DNA of 64,000 bases from Cupriavidus pauculus (GTDB lineage Bacteria; Pseudomonadota; Gammaproteobacteria; Burkholderiales; Burkholderiaceae): positions 124,001-188,000 of the forward strand of contig NZ_BPUO01000011.1 in the NCBI RefSeq assembly GCF_022179805.1, in the 5' to 3' direction. A program made the position numbers and the translations under genes. Below are positions 44,023 through 52,992 of this stretch, piece by piece. Under the pieces are notes generated by a model. It was not told where the DNA came from, did not search any database, and worked only from the letters and a program-made list of their open reading frames with translations. Position 1 is the first letter of the stretch. Every line of letters begins with the position of its first letter.

Positions 44023-44775
44023 TTATCGGTGGTTTGTCCGGTGTGCGGCAAGCAGCGCCGCCACACGGGCAATGTCGGCGACTATACCATCGGCGTCGAC
44101 GCCTTGTACAGGATTCCCATGGTTGTAGCCATAGGGCATCAACAGCACTCCCATGCCGGCCGCCCGGGCCGCGCGGGCGTCGTTTTCCGAGTCGCCAATG
44201 GCCAGCACGGCGGCCGGATCCAGGTGGAATACCTCGGCCACCTTGAGCAGCGGATAGGGGTCGGGCTTGCGCAGCGGGAACGCGTCGCCGCCATAGACCA
44301 GCTCGAAGTACTGGGCCAGGCCGGTCTTGGCCAGCAGCGGTTCCGTGAAATTCCACGGCTTGTTGGTCACGCACGCCATGCGCAGGCCAAGGCTCTTCAA
44401 GGCCGCCAGGCCCTCGCGCACGTTCGGGTACAGGTTCGAGAACTGGCCGTTGATGCGCACGTACTCGCGGTCGTACAGCGCGTAGGCGTCAGCGAACAGG
44501 CCGTTGGCGTGCAGCGGGCTGAACCGGGCGTCCAGCACCCGGCGGATCAGGTTTTCAGACCCCTTGCCGACAAAGCTGACGATCTCCTGCGCGGACATCG
44601 GCTCCACCGGGCCCAGGTGCGGATGCTGGTGCACCAGCGCCAGCAGCATGGCGTTGACCGACGCGTGGAAGTCGCCGGCGGTGTCGACCATGGTGCCGTC
44701 CAGGTCGACGATCACCGCCTGGATGCCGCTCCAGTCCGTGCGGCGCAGGATGTCGTCCGTCATCATCGCCGCCAT
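44023..44775 (-). CDS. gph: Phosphoglycolate phosphatase (HAD superfamily)
   Basis: 250 residues. HAD motif I 'AVIVDLDGTMVDTAGDF', motif II 'CVTNKPWNF', and 'LAIGDSENDARAARAAGM' (motif IV) with a helical cap between. Dephosphorylates 2-phosphoglycolate formed by Rubisco oxygenation or DNA repair. The ATG used overlaps the rpe stop (TAATG), giving coupling; two further ATGs within four codons are alternatives. Order rpe-gph-trp is common in this group. Confidence 0.9.
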   Translation of the reverse strand: MAAMMTDDILRRTDWSGIQAVIVDLDGTMVDTAGDFHASVNAMLLALVHQHPHLGPVEPMSAQEIVSFVGKGSENLIRRVLDARFSPLHANGLFADAYALYDREYVRINGQFSNLYPNVREGLAALKSLGLRMACVTNKPWNFTEPLLAKTGLAQYFELVYGGDAFPLRKPDPYPLLKVAEVFHLDPAAVLAIGDSENDARAARAAGMGVLLMPYGYNHGNPVQGVDADGIVADIARVAALLAAHRTNHR

Positions 44776-45476
44776 TACTGGCCAACCTTGGCCAGCACGT
44801 CGCGGAACGTGTTGATGATGCCCTTGTAGCCGCCATCGGCGTCCGGCTTGCCGAACACGGCCGAACCGGCCACGAAGGTATCGGCGCCGGCAGCGGCGAT
44901 CTCGGCGATGTTGTCGGGCTTCACGCCGCCGTCCACTTCCAGCAGGATCTGGCGGCCGGTGCGGGCCGTGTAGGCGTCGATGCGGGCACGCACGGCGCGC
45001 AGCTTGTTCAGCGTCTCGGGGATGAACGACTGGCCGCCGAAGCCCGGGTTCACGCTCATCAGCAGAATCACGTCCAGGCGGTCCATCACGTGGTCCAGGT
45101 GGTGCAGCGGGGTGGCCGGGTTGAAGACCAGGCCGGCCTGGCAGCCGTTGTCGCGGATCAGCGCCAGCGAGCGGTCGATGTGGTCGCTGGCCTCGGGGTG
45201 GAACGTGATGATGTTGGCGCCGGCCTTGGCAAAGTCCGGGATGATGCGGTCCACGGGGCGCACCATCAGGTGCACGTCGATCGGGGCCGTCACGTGCGGG
45301 CGGATGGCCTCGCAGACCAGCGGGCCCACGGTCAGGTTGGGCACGTAATGGTTGTCCATCACGTCGAAATGGATCCAGTCGGCGCCGGCTTCGGTCACGC
45401 GGCGCACTTCCTCGCCCAGGCGGGCAAAGTCGGCGGACAGGATGGACGGGGCAATACGGTAGGTGGGCTGGCTCAT
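44775..45476 (-). CDS. rpe: Ribulose-phosphate 3-epimerase
   Basis: 233 residues. Interconverts ribulose-5-phosphate and xylulose-5-phosphate in the pentose phosphate and Calvin pathways. 'APSILSADFARLGEEV', 'WIHFDVMDNHYVPNLTVG', 'LMSVNPGFGGQSFIPE' and 'LEVDGGVKPDNIAEIAAAGAD' carry the metal and catalytic residues. Start MSQPTYRIAPS fits the family; the longer open frame is rejected. Overlaps gph by one base. Confidence 0.95.
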   Translation of the reverse strand: MSQPTYRIAPSILSADFARLGEEVRRVTEAGADWIHFDVMDNHYVPNLTVGPLVCEAIRPHVTAPIDVHLMVRPVDRIIPDFAKAGANIITFHPEASDHIDRSLALIRDNGCQAGLVFNPATPLHHLDHVMDRLDVILLMSVNPGFGGQSFIPETLNKLRAVRARIDAYTARTGRQILLEVDGGVKPDNIAEIAAAGADTFVAGSAVFGKPDADGGYKGIINTFRDVLAKVGQ

Positions 45477-45679
45477 GGCGGCTCGGGCTCGGTAATCGGG
45501 GCGAATTGCGGCGGATGCGGGGTGATCCGCGTGGATTGGCGCGTATTTTACGCCGGTCGGGGCCGGTTTCGCCCAGCGTCGGCCGCTTGCCCCTGCCAAG
45601 CCCTTGCCGCACAATGCGACACACCCGGCCGCGCCCCCTTTGCGGGTGCCGGCCTGCCGACCATCTCATCCGTCAAACA

Positions 45680-46054
45680 ATGAGCGAGTACGCTTTCTCC
45701 GTGGCCGTGCGCACCCAGTACATGGCCGACCAGTCGGACCCCGACCGCGGACGCTATGCGTTCGCGTACACGATCACCATCCACAACACCGGCGAAGTGG
45801 CCGCGCAGCTGATTTCGCGCCACTGGGTCATCACCGACAGCGACAACGCCACGCAGGAAGTGGCGGGGCTGGGCGTGGTGGGCCACCAGCCGCTGCTGAA
45901 ACCCGGCGAGCATTTCGAGTATTCGAGCTGGGCCACGATCTCCACGCCGGTGGGCTCGATGAAGGGCGACTACTTCTGCGTGGCCGAGGACGGCCACCGC
46001 TTCGAGGTGCCGATTCCGGAATTCGCGCTGGTGCTGCCGCGCATGCTGCATTGA
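45680..46054 (+). CDS. apaG: ApaG protein
   Basis: 124 residues, the usual ApaG length. A fibronectin-like beta fold: 'FAYTITIHNTGEVAAQLISRHWVITDSDNATQEVAGLGVVGHQPLLKPGE', 'FEYSSWATISTPVGSMKGDYFCV' and 'FEVPIPEFALVLPRMLH'. Role is not settled; linked to Co2+/Mg2+ handling and Ap4A in enteric bacteria. Divergent from rpe, 203 bp apart. Confidence 0.93.
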   Translation: MSEYAFSVAVRTQYMADQSDPDRGRYAFAYTITIHNTGEVAAQLISRHWVITDSDNATQEVAGLGVVGHQPLLKPGEHFEYSSWATISTPVGSMKGDYFCVAEDGHRFEVPIPEFALVLPRMLH

Positions 46055-46082
46055 CGGCAGGGCAGGGCGCCCGCCCGGGAAC

Positions 46083-46280
46083 CTAGGCGTCGGGCGCCTT
46101 GTCCGTCTCTTGCGGTGCCTGACCGGCCCGCGACGGGTGATCCTGCGGCGCGCGCGCGGGGCGCGGATGCTTTTTCGCGCTTCCCATGGTCCAGACCACG
46201 ATGAAGATCAGCAGCAGCAGCGCCAGGCCGGCCTCGGCAGCCAGCAGCAGGGTGGGATGGTTTTCGAAGAACTGGCTCAT
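46083..46280 (-). CDS. Small single-pass membrane protein, unknown
   Basis: 65 residues. One membrane helix (about 10-33, 'LLLAAEAGLALLLLIFIVVWTM') followed by a basic, Pro-rich cytoplasmic tail ('KKHPRPARAPQDHPSRAGQA'). Not recognised. Ribosome site is weak (AAGC before ATG), but the amphiphilic layout and fit between apaG and mltA support it. Overlaps neither neighbour. Confidence 0.5.
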   Translation of the reverse strand: MSQFFENHPTLLLAAEAGLALLLLIFIVVWTMGSAKKHPRPARAPQDHPSRAGQAPQETDKAPDA

Positions 46281-46342
46281 CGCTTGGGGCTTTCAGGGCA
46301 GTCGACGGATCGGGTTGAGATTGTAGGCAAAGAACGAACAAG

Positions 46343-47473
46343 ATGGCATATCAGTATTTCCCAGGCGCTCCGCGCACGACGACACCCCGAAGCTGGCTGG
46401 CGCTGGCCGCCTCCGCCCTTGGCGCCGCGCTGCTGGCCGGCTGCATGAGCGGCGGCCCGATCCGCGTGCAACCGGGCGGCACGCCCAGCACGCCGACGCC
46501 CCCGACGTCGCCGACGGCCGGCAAGCTGCAGCCCGCCACCTGGGCCGAGATCGGCGGCTGGAGCCAGGACGACGTGCGCGCCGCCTGGCCGGCGCTGCAG
46601 GCCAGCTGCCAGGCCCTGAAGAAGAAGCCCGAGTGGAGCCGCGTCTGCGCCACCGGCCTGATGGTGGACGCCGGCGACCTCGTCGCCATGCGCGCCTACT
46701 TCGAAACCCACTTCCAGCCGTACCGGGTGGTCAATGTCGATGGCACCGATAGTGGTCTGATCACCGGCTACTACGAGCCGATCCTGCACGGATCGCGCAC
46801 GCGCCAGGGGCAGTACCAGGTACCGCTGTACCGCCGCCCCGCCCAGCTCCGCGGCGCGCTGCCGGCGCGCGGCGACCTGCTGCAGATGCCGGCGATGCGC
46901 GGCAATGAACTGGTCTACGTGGACGATGCGGTCGAGGCGGCCTTCCTGCAGATCCAGGGCTCGGGCCGTATCCGCCTGCAGGACGGCACGGTCATGCGCG
47001 TCGGGTATGGCGGCACCAACGACCAGCCGTTCCGCTCGTTCGGCAAATGGCTGCTGGACCGAGGCGAGATCACGCCTGCGCAGGCAACGATGCAGGGCAT
47101 CAAGGCGTGGGCGCGCAACAACCCGAATCGCGTCGACGAGATGCTCAACGTCAATCCGCGCTTCGTGTTCTTCCGCGAACTGCCGCCCAACAACGACGGC
47201 CCGGTCGGCGCGCTGGGTGTGCCGCTCACCGCGGAACGCTCGATCGCCGTGGACCCGGCCACGATCCCGCTGGGCGTGCCGGTGTTCCTGTCGACCACAC
47301 GCCCGCTGTCGACCGAACCGATCCAGCGCCTGATGTTCGCCCAGGACACCGGCTCGGCCATCAAGGGCGGCGTCCGCGCCGACTTCTTCTGGGGCGCCGG
47401 CGACGCAGCCGGCGAAACGGCCGGCCGCATGAAGCAGGGCGGCCGCATGTGGGTGCTGATGCCGCGCAGCTAA
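46343..47473 (+). CDS. mltA: Membrane-bound lytic murein transglycosylase A
   Basis: 376 residues. A lipoprotein signal with lipobox LAGC (cysteine near residue 34) anchors it in the outer membrane. The MltA barrel shows 'LITGYYEPILHGSRTRQGQYQVPLYRRP' and 'LQIQGSGRIRLQDGTVMRVGYGGTNDQPF'. The 3D domain with the catalytic aspartate is 'LMFAQDTGSAIKGGVRADFFWGAGDAAGE'. It cleaves glycan strands to form anhydro-muropeptides. Signal peptide is preceded by about 15 polar residues; a shorter start is possible. Confidence 0.92.
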   Translation: MAYQYFPGAPRTTTPRSWLALAASALGAALLAGCMSGGPIRVQPGGTPSTPTPPTSPTAGKLQPATWAEIGGWSQDDVRAAWPALQASCQALKKKPEWSRVCATGLMVDAGDLVAMRAYFETHFQPYRVVNVDGTDSGLITGYYEPILHGSRTRQGQYQVPLYRRPAQLRGALPARGDLLQMPAMRGNELVYVDDAVEAAFLQIQGSGRIRLQDGTVMRVGYGGTNDQPFRSFGKWLLDRGEITPAQATMQGIKAWARNNPNRVDEMLNVNPRFVFFRELPPNNDGPVGALGVPLTAERSIAVDPATIPLGVPVFLSTTRPLSTEPIQRLMFAQDTGSAIKGGVRADFFWGAGDAAGETAGRMKQGGRMWVLMPRS

Positions 47474-47495
47474 GTCAGCTTCCGCTCTTTGTTTT

Positions 47496-47539
47496 GCTCC
47501 CCTCTCCCGCCCAGCGGGAGAGGGGCCGGGGGTGAGGGC
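47496..47539 (+). repeat. REP-like palindrome, copy 5 (tail to the right)
   Basis: Stem CCCCTCTCCCGC / GCGGGAGAGGGG (arm ends at 47510, second arm 47514-47525) with the CCGGGGGTGAGGGC tail. It lies 22 bp after mltA and faces copy 6 across 40 bp. Confidence 0.88.
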
Positions 47540-47579
47540 GCAACGGTTCAATTTGCGACCATCGCGTCTTGTGCGGCTT

Positions 47580-47623
47580 GCCCTCTCCCCCAACCCCTCT
47601 CCCACGTCGTGGGAGAGGGGAGC
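47580..47623 (-). repeat. REP-like palindrome, copy 6 (tail to the left)
   Basis: GCCCTCTCCCCCAA tail then stem CCCCTCTCCCAC / GTGGGAGAGGGG (47594-47605, 47609-47620). The spacer to copy 5 (with GGTTCAATTTGCGAC) is clearly related to that between copies 7 and 8. Confidence 0.88.
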
Positions 47624-47913
47624 CCGCCAGAGGTAGTTCAACTCTTGCCGTCACTGTTCCCCGCCAGCAACGTCTCCCGCCTCATATCCTCTTCCGACAT
47701 AGGGTCTTTGCCCCTGTCGCGCCTCCAAATCGCATTTCCCCAACGCGCCACCCGTGTTCCATCACGGCGTGACGCATCCCGCCGTCCAAGTTCCGTGTGA
47801 ACTGTGCTCGGCTTGACTGCCATCAATCCTGGGTCATCGCAATTTCACGATGATGGGCACATCCGACGTGCCTGAGCACGCCACCGCATTTCCCACTCTC
47901 GCTGAGCAGAGAC
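47624..47913 (+). promoter_or_regulatory. nirS upstream region
   Basis: 290 bp between the palindrome pair and nirS. It holds no supported gene; a 62-codon minus-strand frame has no ribosome site or familiar features. The FNR/Dnr-like box lies near its middle, so the start of the nir operon transcript is expected at about 47860 if the box is centred near -41. Confidence 0.6.
47813..47826. promoter_or_regulatory. FNR/Dnr-type box
   Basis: TTGAC-TGCC-ATCAA matches the TTGAT-N4-ATCAA consensus at nine of ten positions, 87 bp before the nirS ATG. This is the usual control of denitrification genes by oxygen- or NO-sensing CRP/FNR proteins. Confidence 0.75.
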
Positions 47914-49563
47914 ATGAAGGCGACACCCAGGATGTTCCCCGCGCTGGCGGCACTGCCGCTGGTCTTTTGGATGGCCCATGGCCACGCGGACACCGCACCG
48001 GCGCAGAATCCGGTGCCCACGCTGACCGCAGATGAATTCAATCACGCGCGACAGATCTACTTCGAGCGGTGCGCCGGTTGCCACGGCGTGCTGCGCAAGG
48101 GCGCCACGGGCAAGGCGCTGACGCCCGACATCACGCGGGCGCGCGGCACCGAGTACCTGAAGACGTTCATCAAGTATGGCAGCCCCGCCGGCATGCCGAA
48201 CTGGGGCACGTCGGGCGACCTGTCCGAGGCCGAAATCGACCAGATGGCGCGCTACGTCCAGCTGGAGCTGCCCACCCCGCCGGAATTCTCGCTGGCCGAC
48301 ATCGAGAAATCGCGCAAGGACATCGTGCCCGTGGCCAAGCGGCCCGCGCGCAAGATGAACAACTACAACCTCGACAACCTGTTCTCGGTCACGCTGCGCG
48401 ATTCGGGCGAGGTGGCGCTGATCGACGGCGATTCCAAGAAGATCATCAATATCGTCAAGACCGGCTACGCGGTGCATATCTCGCGCATGTCGGCGTCGGG
48501 GCGCTACCTGTACGTGATTGGCCGCGACGCGCGCCTGAACCTGATCGATCTCTGGATGCCGGTGCCCGACAACGTGGCCGAAGTGAAGATCGGCCTGGAG
48601 GCGCGGTCGGTGGAAACGTCCAAGTACAAGGGCTACGAAGACAAGTACGCCGTGGCCGGATCGTACTGGCCGCCGCAGTACGTGATCATGGAAGGTGACA
48701 CGCTCAAGCCGCTGAAGGTGGTGTCCACGCGCGGCATGACCGTCGACAACGAATACCACCCCGAGCCGCGCGTGGCGTCGATCGTGGCCAGCCACTACCG
48801 GCCCGAGTTCGTCATCAACGCCAAGGAGACCGGCAAGATCCTGATGGTGGACTACTCGGACCTCAAGAACCTGAAGACCACCACGATCGATTCGGCCAAG
48901 TTCCTGCACGACGGCGGCTTCGATTCCACGGGCCGCTACTTCCTGGTGGCCGCCAACGCGTCGGACAAGATCGCCGTGGTCGATACGAAGGAAGACCGGC
49001 TGGCGGCGCTGGTGGACGTGGGCAAGACGCCTCACCCGGGCCGTGGCGCCAATTTCGTGCATCCGAAGTTCGGGCCGGTCTGGGCCACGAGCCACCTCGG
49101 TGACGAGACCGTCAGCCTGATCGGCACCGATCCGGTCAAGAACAAGGCCAATGCGTGGAAGGTGGTGCAGACGCTGAAGGGGCAGGGCGGCGGGTCGCTG
49201 TTCATCAAGACCCATCCGAAGTCGCACAACCTCTGGGTCGATACGCCGCTGAATCCCGACAACAAGCTGAATCAGTCGGTGGCCGTGTTCGACACCCAGA
49301 AGCTCGACGGCGGATTCGAGGTGCTGCCGATCGCCCAGTGGGCCAACCTGAAGGGCGAGGGCGCCAAACGCGTGGTGCAGGCCGAGTACAACAAGGCCGG
49401 CGACGAGGTGTGGTTCTCGGTCTGGGGCACGAAGGACCAGGAGTCCGCGCTGGTGGTGATCGATGACAAGACCCGCAAGCTCAAGACCGTGCTCAAGGAC
49501 CCGCGCCTGATCACGCCGACCGGCAAGTTCAACACGCACAACACCCAGCACGACGTTTATTGA
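47914..49563 (+). CDS. nirS: Cytochrome cd1 nitrite reductase
   Basis: 549 residues. Reduces nitrite to nitric oxide in the periplasm. Signal peptide to about residue 25; heme c site CAGCH at 53-57; then the eight-bladed heme d1 propeller from about 135 ('KMNNYNLDNLFSVTLRDSGEVALIDGD'). The d1 pocket region 'DNEYHPEPRVASIVASHYRPEF' keeps the two active-site histidines and the C-terminus 'GKFNTHNTQHDVY' is that of NirS, not NirN. It leads the operon of ten genes behind an FNR/Dnr-like box. Confidence 0.95.
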   Translation: MKATPRMFPALAALPLVFWMAHGHADTAPAQNPVPTLTADEFNHARQIYFERCAGCHGVLRKGATGKALTPDITRARGTEYLKTFIKYGSPAGMPNWGTSGDLSEAEIDQMARYVQLELPTPPEFSLADIEKSRKDIVPVAKRPARKMNNYNLDNLFSVTLRDSGEVALIDGDSKKIINIVKTGYAVHISRMSASGRYLYVIGRDARLNLIDLWMPVPDNVAEVKIGLEARSVETSKYKGYEDKYAVAGSYWPPQYVIMEGDTLKPLKVVSTRGMTVDNEYHPEPRVASIVASHYRPEFVINAKETGKILMVDYSDLKNLKTTTIDSAKFLHDGGFDSTGRYFLVAANASDKIAVVDTKEDRLAALVDVGKTPHPGRGANFVHPKFGPVWATSHLGDETVSLIGTDPVKNKANAWKVVQTLKGQGGGSLFIKTHPKSHNLWVDTPLNPDNKLNQSVAVFDTQKLDGGFEVLPIAQWANLKGEGAKRVVQAEYNKAGDEVWFSVWGTKDQESALVVIDDKTRKLKTVLKDPRLITPTGKFNTHNTQHDVY

Positions 49564-49630
49564 TCCGCAGAGCCGGCCGGGGCGCACCGCGCGCCGGCCG
49601 CCCTCGCATTCGCAATAGCAGGAGAAAAAC

Positions 49631-49936
49631 ATGCATCCCGCAAAGATCCTCGCCACGGCCTTGCTGGCCGTCGGCCTGCCCCTGTCCGCTCATGCCAGTG
49701 CCGACCTGGCCAAGAGCAAGAACTGCATGGCGTGCCACAGCGTCGACAAGAAGGTGCTCGGGCCGTCGTTCAAGGACGTGGCGGCCAAGTACAAGGCCGA
49801 CAAGGGCGCGGCCGCGCAAATTACCCAAAGCATCCTGAAGGGCAGCAGCGGCCGGTGGGGTGGCATTCCGATGCCGCCCAACGCGGTGACCGAGGCCGAG
49901 GCCGGCACGCTGGCCAAGTGGGTACTGAGCCTCTGA
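49631..49936 (+). CDS. nirM: Cytochrome c-551/c8 electron donor
   Basis: 101 residues. Signal peptide ends near 'SAHASADL'; heme site CMACH at 32-36; the axial methionine lies in 'WGGIPMPPNA'. This small class I cytochrome donates electrons to NirS. Strong AGGAGA ribosome site. Gene order after nirS fits nirM. Confidence 0.9.
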   Translation: MHPAKILATALLAVGLPLSAHASADLAKSKNCMACHSVDKKVLGPSFKDVAAKYKADKGAAAQITQSILKGSSGRWGGIPMPPNAVTEAEAGTLAKWVLSL

Positions 49937-49939
49937 CCC

Positions 49940-50308
49940 GTGGCGCCGCGCACCGTATGGCAATGGTTGCTGCTCGGCATGTTGGCCGTGTCCGGCGCGC
50001 CGGTGCACGCGGAGCCGCCGGCGGCGCGCCAGGCGCAACTGGCCCGCTGGCTGCGTGATGACTGTGGCGCCTGCCACGGCATGACGCTGCAGGGCGGGCT
50101 GGGTTCGCCGCTGACGGCCCAGGCGCTGGTGGGCAAGCCGCGCGACGGGCTGGTGGCCACCGTGCTGCAGGGGCGTCCGGGCACCGCGATGCCGCCGTGG
50201 CAACCGTTCATGACGCAGGAAGAAGCCCAATGGCTGATCGATCGACTGCTGGCGGGAAAGCCGCCGCCCGTAATTCCCACATCGCCCGAGGGCACATCGC
50301 ACGACTGA
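49940..50308 (+). CDS. nirC: Cytochrome c55x (NirC)
   Basis: 122 residues. Signal peptide to about residue 24; heme site CGACH at 42-46 and a methionine ligand in 'RPGTAMPPWQPFMTQEEA'. NirC is a periplasmic monoheme cytochrome needed for maturation of, or electron flow to, NirS. The start is a GTG three bases after the nirM stop. Neighbours nirM and nirF confirm it. Confidence 0.85.
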   Translation: MAPRTVWQWLLLGMLAVSGAPVHAEPPAARQAQLARWLRDDCGACHGMTLQGGLGSPLTAQALVGKPRDGLVATVLQGRPGTAMPPWQPFMTQEEAQWLIDRLLAGKPPPVIPTSPEGTSHD

Positions 50309-51510
50309 TCCGCTTGTCGCAGGCCGTGATCGCCACGCTGGGCCTGGCCTGGCTGGTATCGGCATGCACCAGCTTGCCCGCGCCAGACGCCGGGCAAGAC
50401 AACTTGCGCGGTACGGGCGACCTGGGGGTGATCATCGAGCGCGCCAGCGGCCGCCTGCAGGTGGTGGAAACCACCGGCATGACGAGCCTGGGCACGGTCG
50501 ACGGCCTGGGCGATCTGTCGCACGCGAGCGTGGTGTTCTCGCGCGACGGCCGCTATGGCTACGTGTTCGGGCGCGACGGCGGCCTGACCCGCGTGGATCT
50601 GCTGGCGCGGCGCATCACGCATCGGATCAAGCAGGCCGGCAACAGCATCGGCGGCGCGATGCTGCAGAACGGCAAGGTGGTGGCCGCGCAGAACTACGCG
50701 CCGGGCGGCATCAAGCTGTTCGATGCCGAAACACTGGAGCTGCTGGCCGACATCCCTGCGACCGGCCCCGACGGCCGCCGTTCGAAGGTGGTGGGGCTTG
50801 CCGACCTGCCCGGCCAGCGCCTGGCGGCCAGCCTGTTCGAGGCCGGCGAGATCTGGATCATCGACGCCAAGAACCCGCGCCAGCCGAGCGTGACGCGTTT
50901 GAAGGCCGGCCGCGAACCGTATGACGGCCTGCTGACGCCCGACGGACGCTGGTATCTGGCGGGCCTGTTCGGCGAGGACGGCCTGTCGCTGGTGGACCTG
51001 TGGCAGACCCCGCCCACCGCACGCAAGGTGCTGTCCGGCTATGGCCGGGGCGAGGCACCGCTGCCGGTCTACAAGATGCCGCATCTGCGCGGCTGGGCCA
51101 TGGCGCAGGGGCAGGCGTGGCTACCCGCGATCGGCCGGCATGAGCTGTTGGTGGCCGACCCGACGCACGGCTGGCGCGAACAGGCACGCGTGGCCGTGGC
51201 GGGCCAGCCGGTATTCGCCATGGCGCGCCCCGACGGGCGGCAGGTCTGGGTCAATTTCGCGTTCCCGAAGAATGACACGGTGCAGGTGGTCGACACCGCT
51301 ACGCGGCAGGTGGTGAAGACGCTGACCCCGTGCCGTGGCGTGCTGCACATGGAGTTCGCGCCGAAGGGTGAAGCGCTGTGGCTCTCATGCCGTGACGACA
51401 ACCGCGTCGAGGTCTACGACACCACCACGTTCCAGCGCATCGCCACGCTTGCCGCCGACCAACCCAGCGGCATCTTCTTTACCGTGCGCGCCCAGCGCAT
51501 GGGGATGTAA
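50230..51510 (+). CDS. nirF: Heme d1 biosynthesis protein NirF
   Basis: About 426 residues in this model. A d1-type propeller without a heme c domain: 'LGVIIERASGRLQVVETTGM', 'SHASVVFSRDGRYGYVFGRDGGLTRVDL', 'VVNFAFPKNDTVQVVD' style blades. It acts late in heme d1 assembly in the periplasm. A lipoprotein-like signal ends at 'AWLVSAC'. Start is uncertain: the ATG used has AGGAAG upstream but lies 79 bp inside nirC; a TTG at 50314 would give a short signal peptide right after nirC stops. Confidence 0.85.
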   Translation: MADRSTAGGKAAARNSHIARGHIARLIRLSQAVIATLGLAWLVSACTSLPAPDAGQDNLRGTGDLGVIIERASGRLQVVETTGMTSLGTVDGLGDLSHASVVFSRDGRYGYVFGRDGGLTRVDLLARRITHRIKQAGNSIGGAMLQNGKVVAAQNYAPGGIKLFDAETLELLADIPATGPDGRRSKVVGLADLPGQRLAASLFEAGEIWIIDAKNPRQPSVTRLKAGREPYDGLLTPDGRWYLAGLFGEDGLSLVDLWQTPPTARKVLSGYGRGEAPLPVYKMPHLRGWAMAQGQAWLPAIGRHELLVADPTHGWREQARVAVAGQPVFAMARPDGRQVWVNFAFPKNDTVQVVDTATRQVVKTLTPCRGVLHMEFAPKGEALWLSCRDDNRVEVYDTTTFQRIATLAADQPSGIFFTVRAQRMGM

Positions 51511-52508
51511 TGGCCATGTTCGACGAGAAACGCTTCTACGACTGCATCCAGCACGACTTTCCCATCGTGGCGCGTCCCTACCGGAGCGCGGGCGCGTCGA
51601 TGGACCTCAGCGAACAGGCCGTGCTGAACGTGCTGGCGCGCGATGTGGGCGCCGGGCGCGTGAGCCGGATCGGGGCCGTCTTCGCGCCCAACGTGATCGG
51701 CGCCAGCACGCTGGCCGCGTTGTCCGTGCCGCCCCACGCGCTGGTCGAGGTGGCGCAATGCGTCAATGCCTATGGCGCGGTCAGCCACAACTATGCGCGC
51801 CAGGGTCATGCCTACAACCTCTGGTTCGTGGCCGGTGCGCGCAACCGTGGCGCGCTCGACGCGGTGCTGCAGAGCATCGCGAACGACGTGGGACAGGTGC
51901 CGCTGGACTTGCCGATGGAGCGCGAGTACCACATCGACCTGGGTTTTTCGATGTCGGGCGCACGCGGTGGTCCACGCAAGTCGCGCCGATCTTCGATGGC
52001 ATCGGCGGCATCGGCGGAACTCACTGACGACGACTGGCGACTGGTGGCGGCCATCGAGAGCGGCTTGCCGCTGACGCCGCAACCGTTCCACGCACTGGCC
52101 CGGTGCTGCGGCGTACCCCTGCACCGGGTGCTGGCGCGTATCGCGCAGTGGCATGCCACTGGCGTGATCCGGCGTTTCGGGGTGATCCTGCACCACCGGC
52201 CGTTTGGCTATCGCCATAACGCCATGTGCGCGTGGGATGTGGCCGACAACCGCGTCGATGCGATCGGGACGCGGCTGGCGCGCGTGGCGCCGGTGTCGCT
52301 GTGCTATCGCCGCACGCGTCGCGAACCGTTCTGGCCGTACAACCTGTTTGCCATGGTGCATGCGCGCAGCGAGGACGAACTCCAGTCGGCGCTCGCGCAT
52401 TTCGATTGCCAGGCGGGCATGGCGTCGATGCCCGGCGTCGTGCTGCGGAGCAGTACGTGCTTCAAGCAGTGCGGCACGCGCTATAGCTCGGGAGCCGCGC
52501 ACCCATGA
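51510..52508 (+). CDS. nirDL: Siroheme decarboxylase, fused NirD-NirL
   Basis: 332 residues made of two AsnC/Lrp-like units, NirD-like (about 1-150, ending 'REYHIDLGFSM') and NirL-like (about 175-320), joined by a Ser/Arg/Ala-rich linker. The complex with NirG and NirH decarboxylates siroheme to didecarboxysiroheme for heme d1. In Pseudomonas the two are separate genes; the fusion occurs in several other denitrifiers. Starts at TAATG overlapping the nirF stop. Confidence 0.9.
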   Translation: MAMFDEKRFYDCIQHDFPIVARPYRSAGASMDLSEQAVLNVLARDVGAGRVSRIGAVFAPNVIGASTLAALSVPPHALVEVAQCVNAYGAVSHNYARQGHAYNLWFVAGARNRGALDAVLQSIANDVGQVPLDLPMEREYHIDLGFSMSGARGGPRKSRRSSMASAASAELTDDDWRLVAAIESGLPLTPQPFHALARCCGVPLHRVLARIAQWHATGVIRRFGVILHHRPFGYRHNAMCAWDVADNRVDAIGTRLARVAPVSLCYRRTRREPFWPYNLFAMVHARSEDELQSALAHFDCQAGMASMPGVVLRSSTCFKQCGTRYSSGAAHP

Positions 52509-52990
52509 CGGACGCCGTTGCCGTACCCGATGGCCCGGTGGCGCTCGATGCGCTGGACCGCCGCATCGTCAACGCATTGCAGCGCGGGCTGCCGCTGACG
52601 CCCCGGCCGTATGCCGATGCCGCTGCCGCGCTCGATATCGATGAAGCCACGCTATTGGGCCGGCTGCGCGCGTTGCTGGCGCGGGGCGTGCTGACGCGCT
52701 TTGGGCCGCTGTTCCAGATCGAGTGCGCGGGCGGGCAGTTTGTGCTGTGCGCCTGCCATGCGCCGGCCGACCGGATCGATGACGTGATCGCGGCCATCAA
52801 CGCGTTTCCCGAGGTGGCGCACCACTACGCGCGCACGCATCACCTGAACCTGTGGTTCGTGCTCGCGGTGCCGCGCGCCGGCGATGTGGCTGGCGTGCTG
52901 GAGCGCATGGCCGTCAGCGCCGGCGTGGAAATCCTGCCCTTCCCGAAGCAACGCGAGTTCTTCGTCAACCTGTACCTGCCTGTGACTTGA
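52505..52990 (+). CDS. nirG: Siroheme decarboxylase subunit NirG
   Basis: 161 residues, one AsnC/Lrp-type unit: HTH-like 'LDALDRRIVNALQRGLPLTPRPYADAAAALDIDEATLLGRL' then a RAM-like domain 'VAHHYARTHHLNLWFVLAVP', with 'HHYAR' and 'HHLNLWF' like the active-site His motifs of this enzyme class. It overlaps nirDL by ATGA. Not a gene regulator despite the fold. Confidence 0.88.
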   Translation: MTDAVAVPDGPVALDALDRRIVNALQRGLPLTPRPYADAAAALDIDEATLLGRLRALLARGVLTRFGPLFQIECAGGQFVLCACHAPADRIDDVIAAINAFPEVAHHYARTHHLNLWFVLAVPRAGDVAGVLERMAVSAGVEILPFPKQREFFVNLYLPVT

Positions 52991-52992
52991 CC

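Noticed and set aside
43708..44829. 373-codon plus-strand frame across the trpE-gph gap
   Set aside because: Most of it is antisense to gph, has no family features, and lacks a ribosome site. It is a GC-rich shadow frame.
47638..47826. 62-codon minus-strand frame upstream of nirS
   Set aside because: No ribosome site, Arg/Asp-rich composition, and it overlaps the FNR/Dnr-like box.
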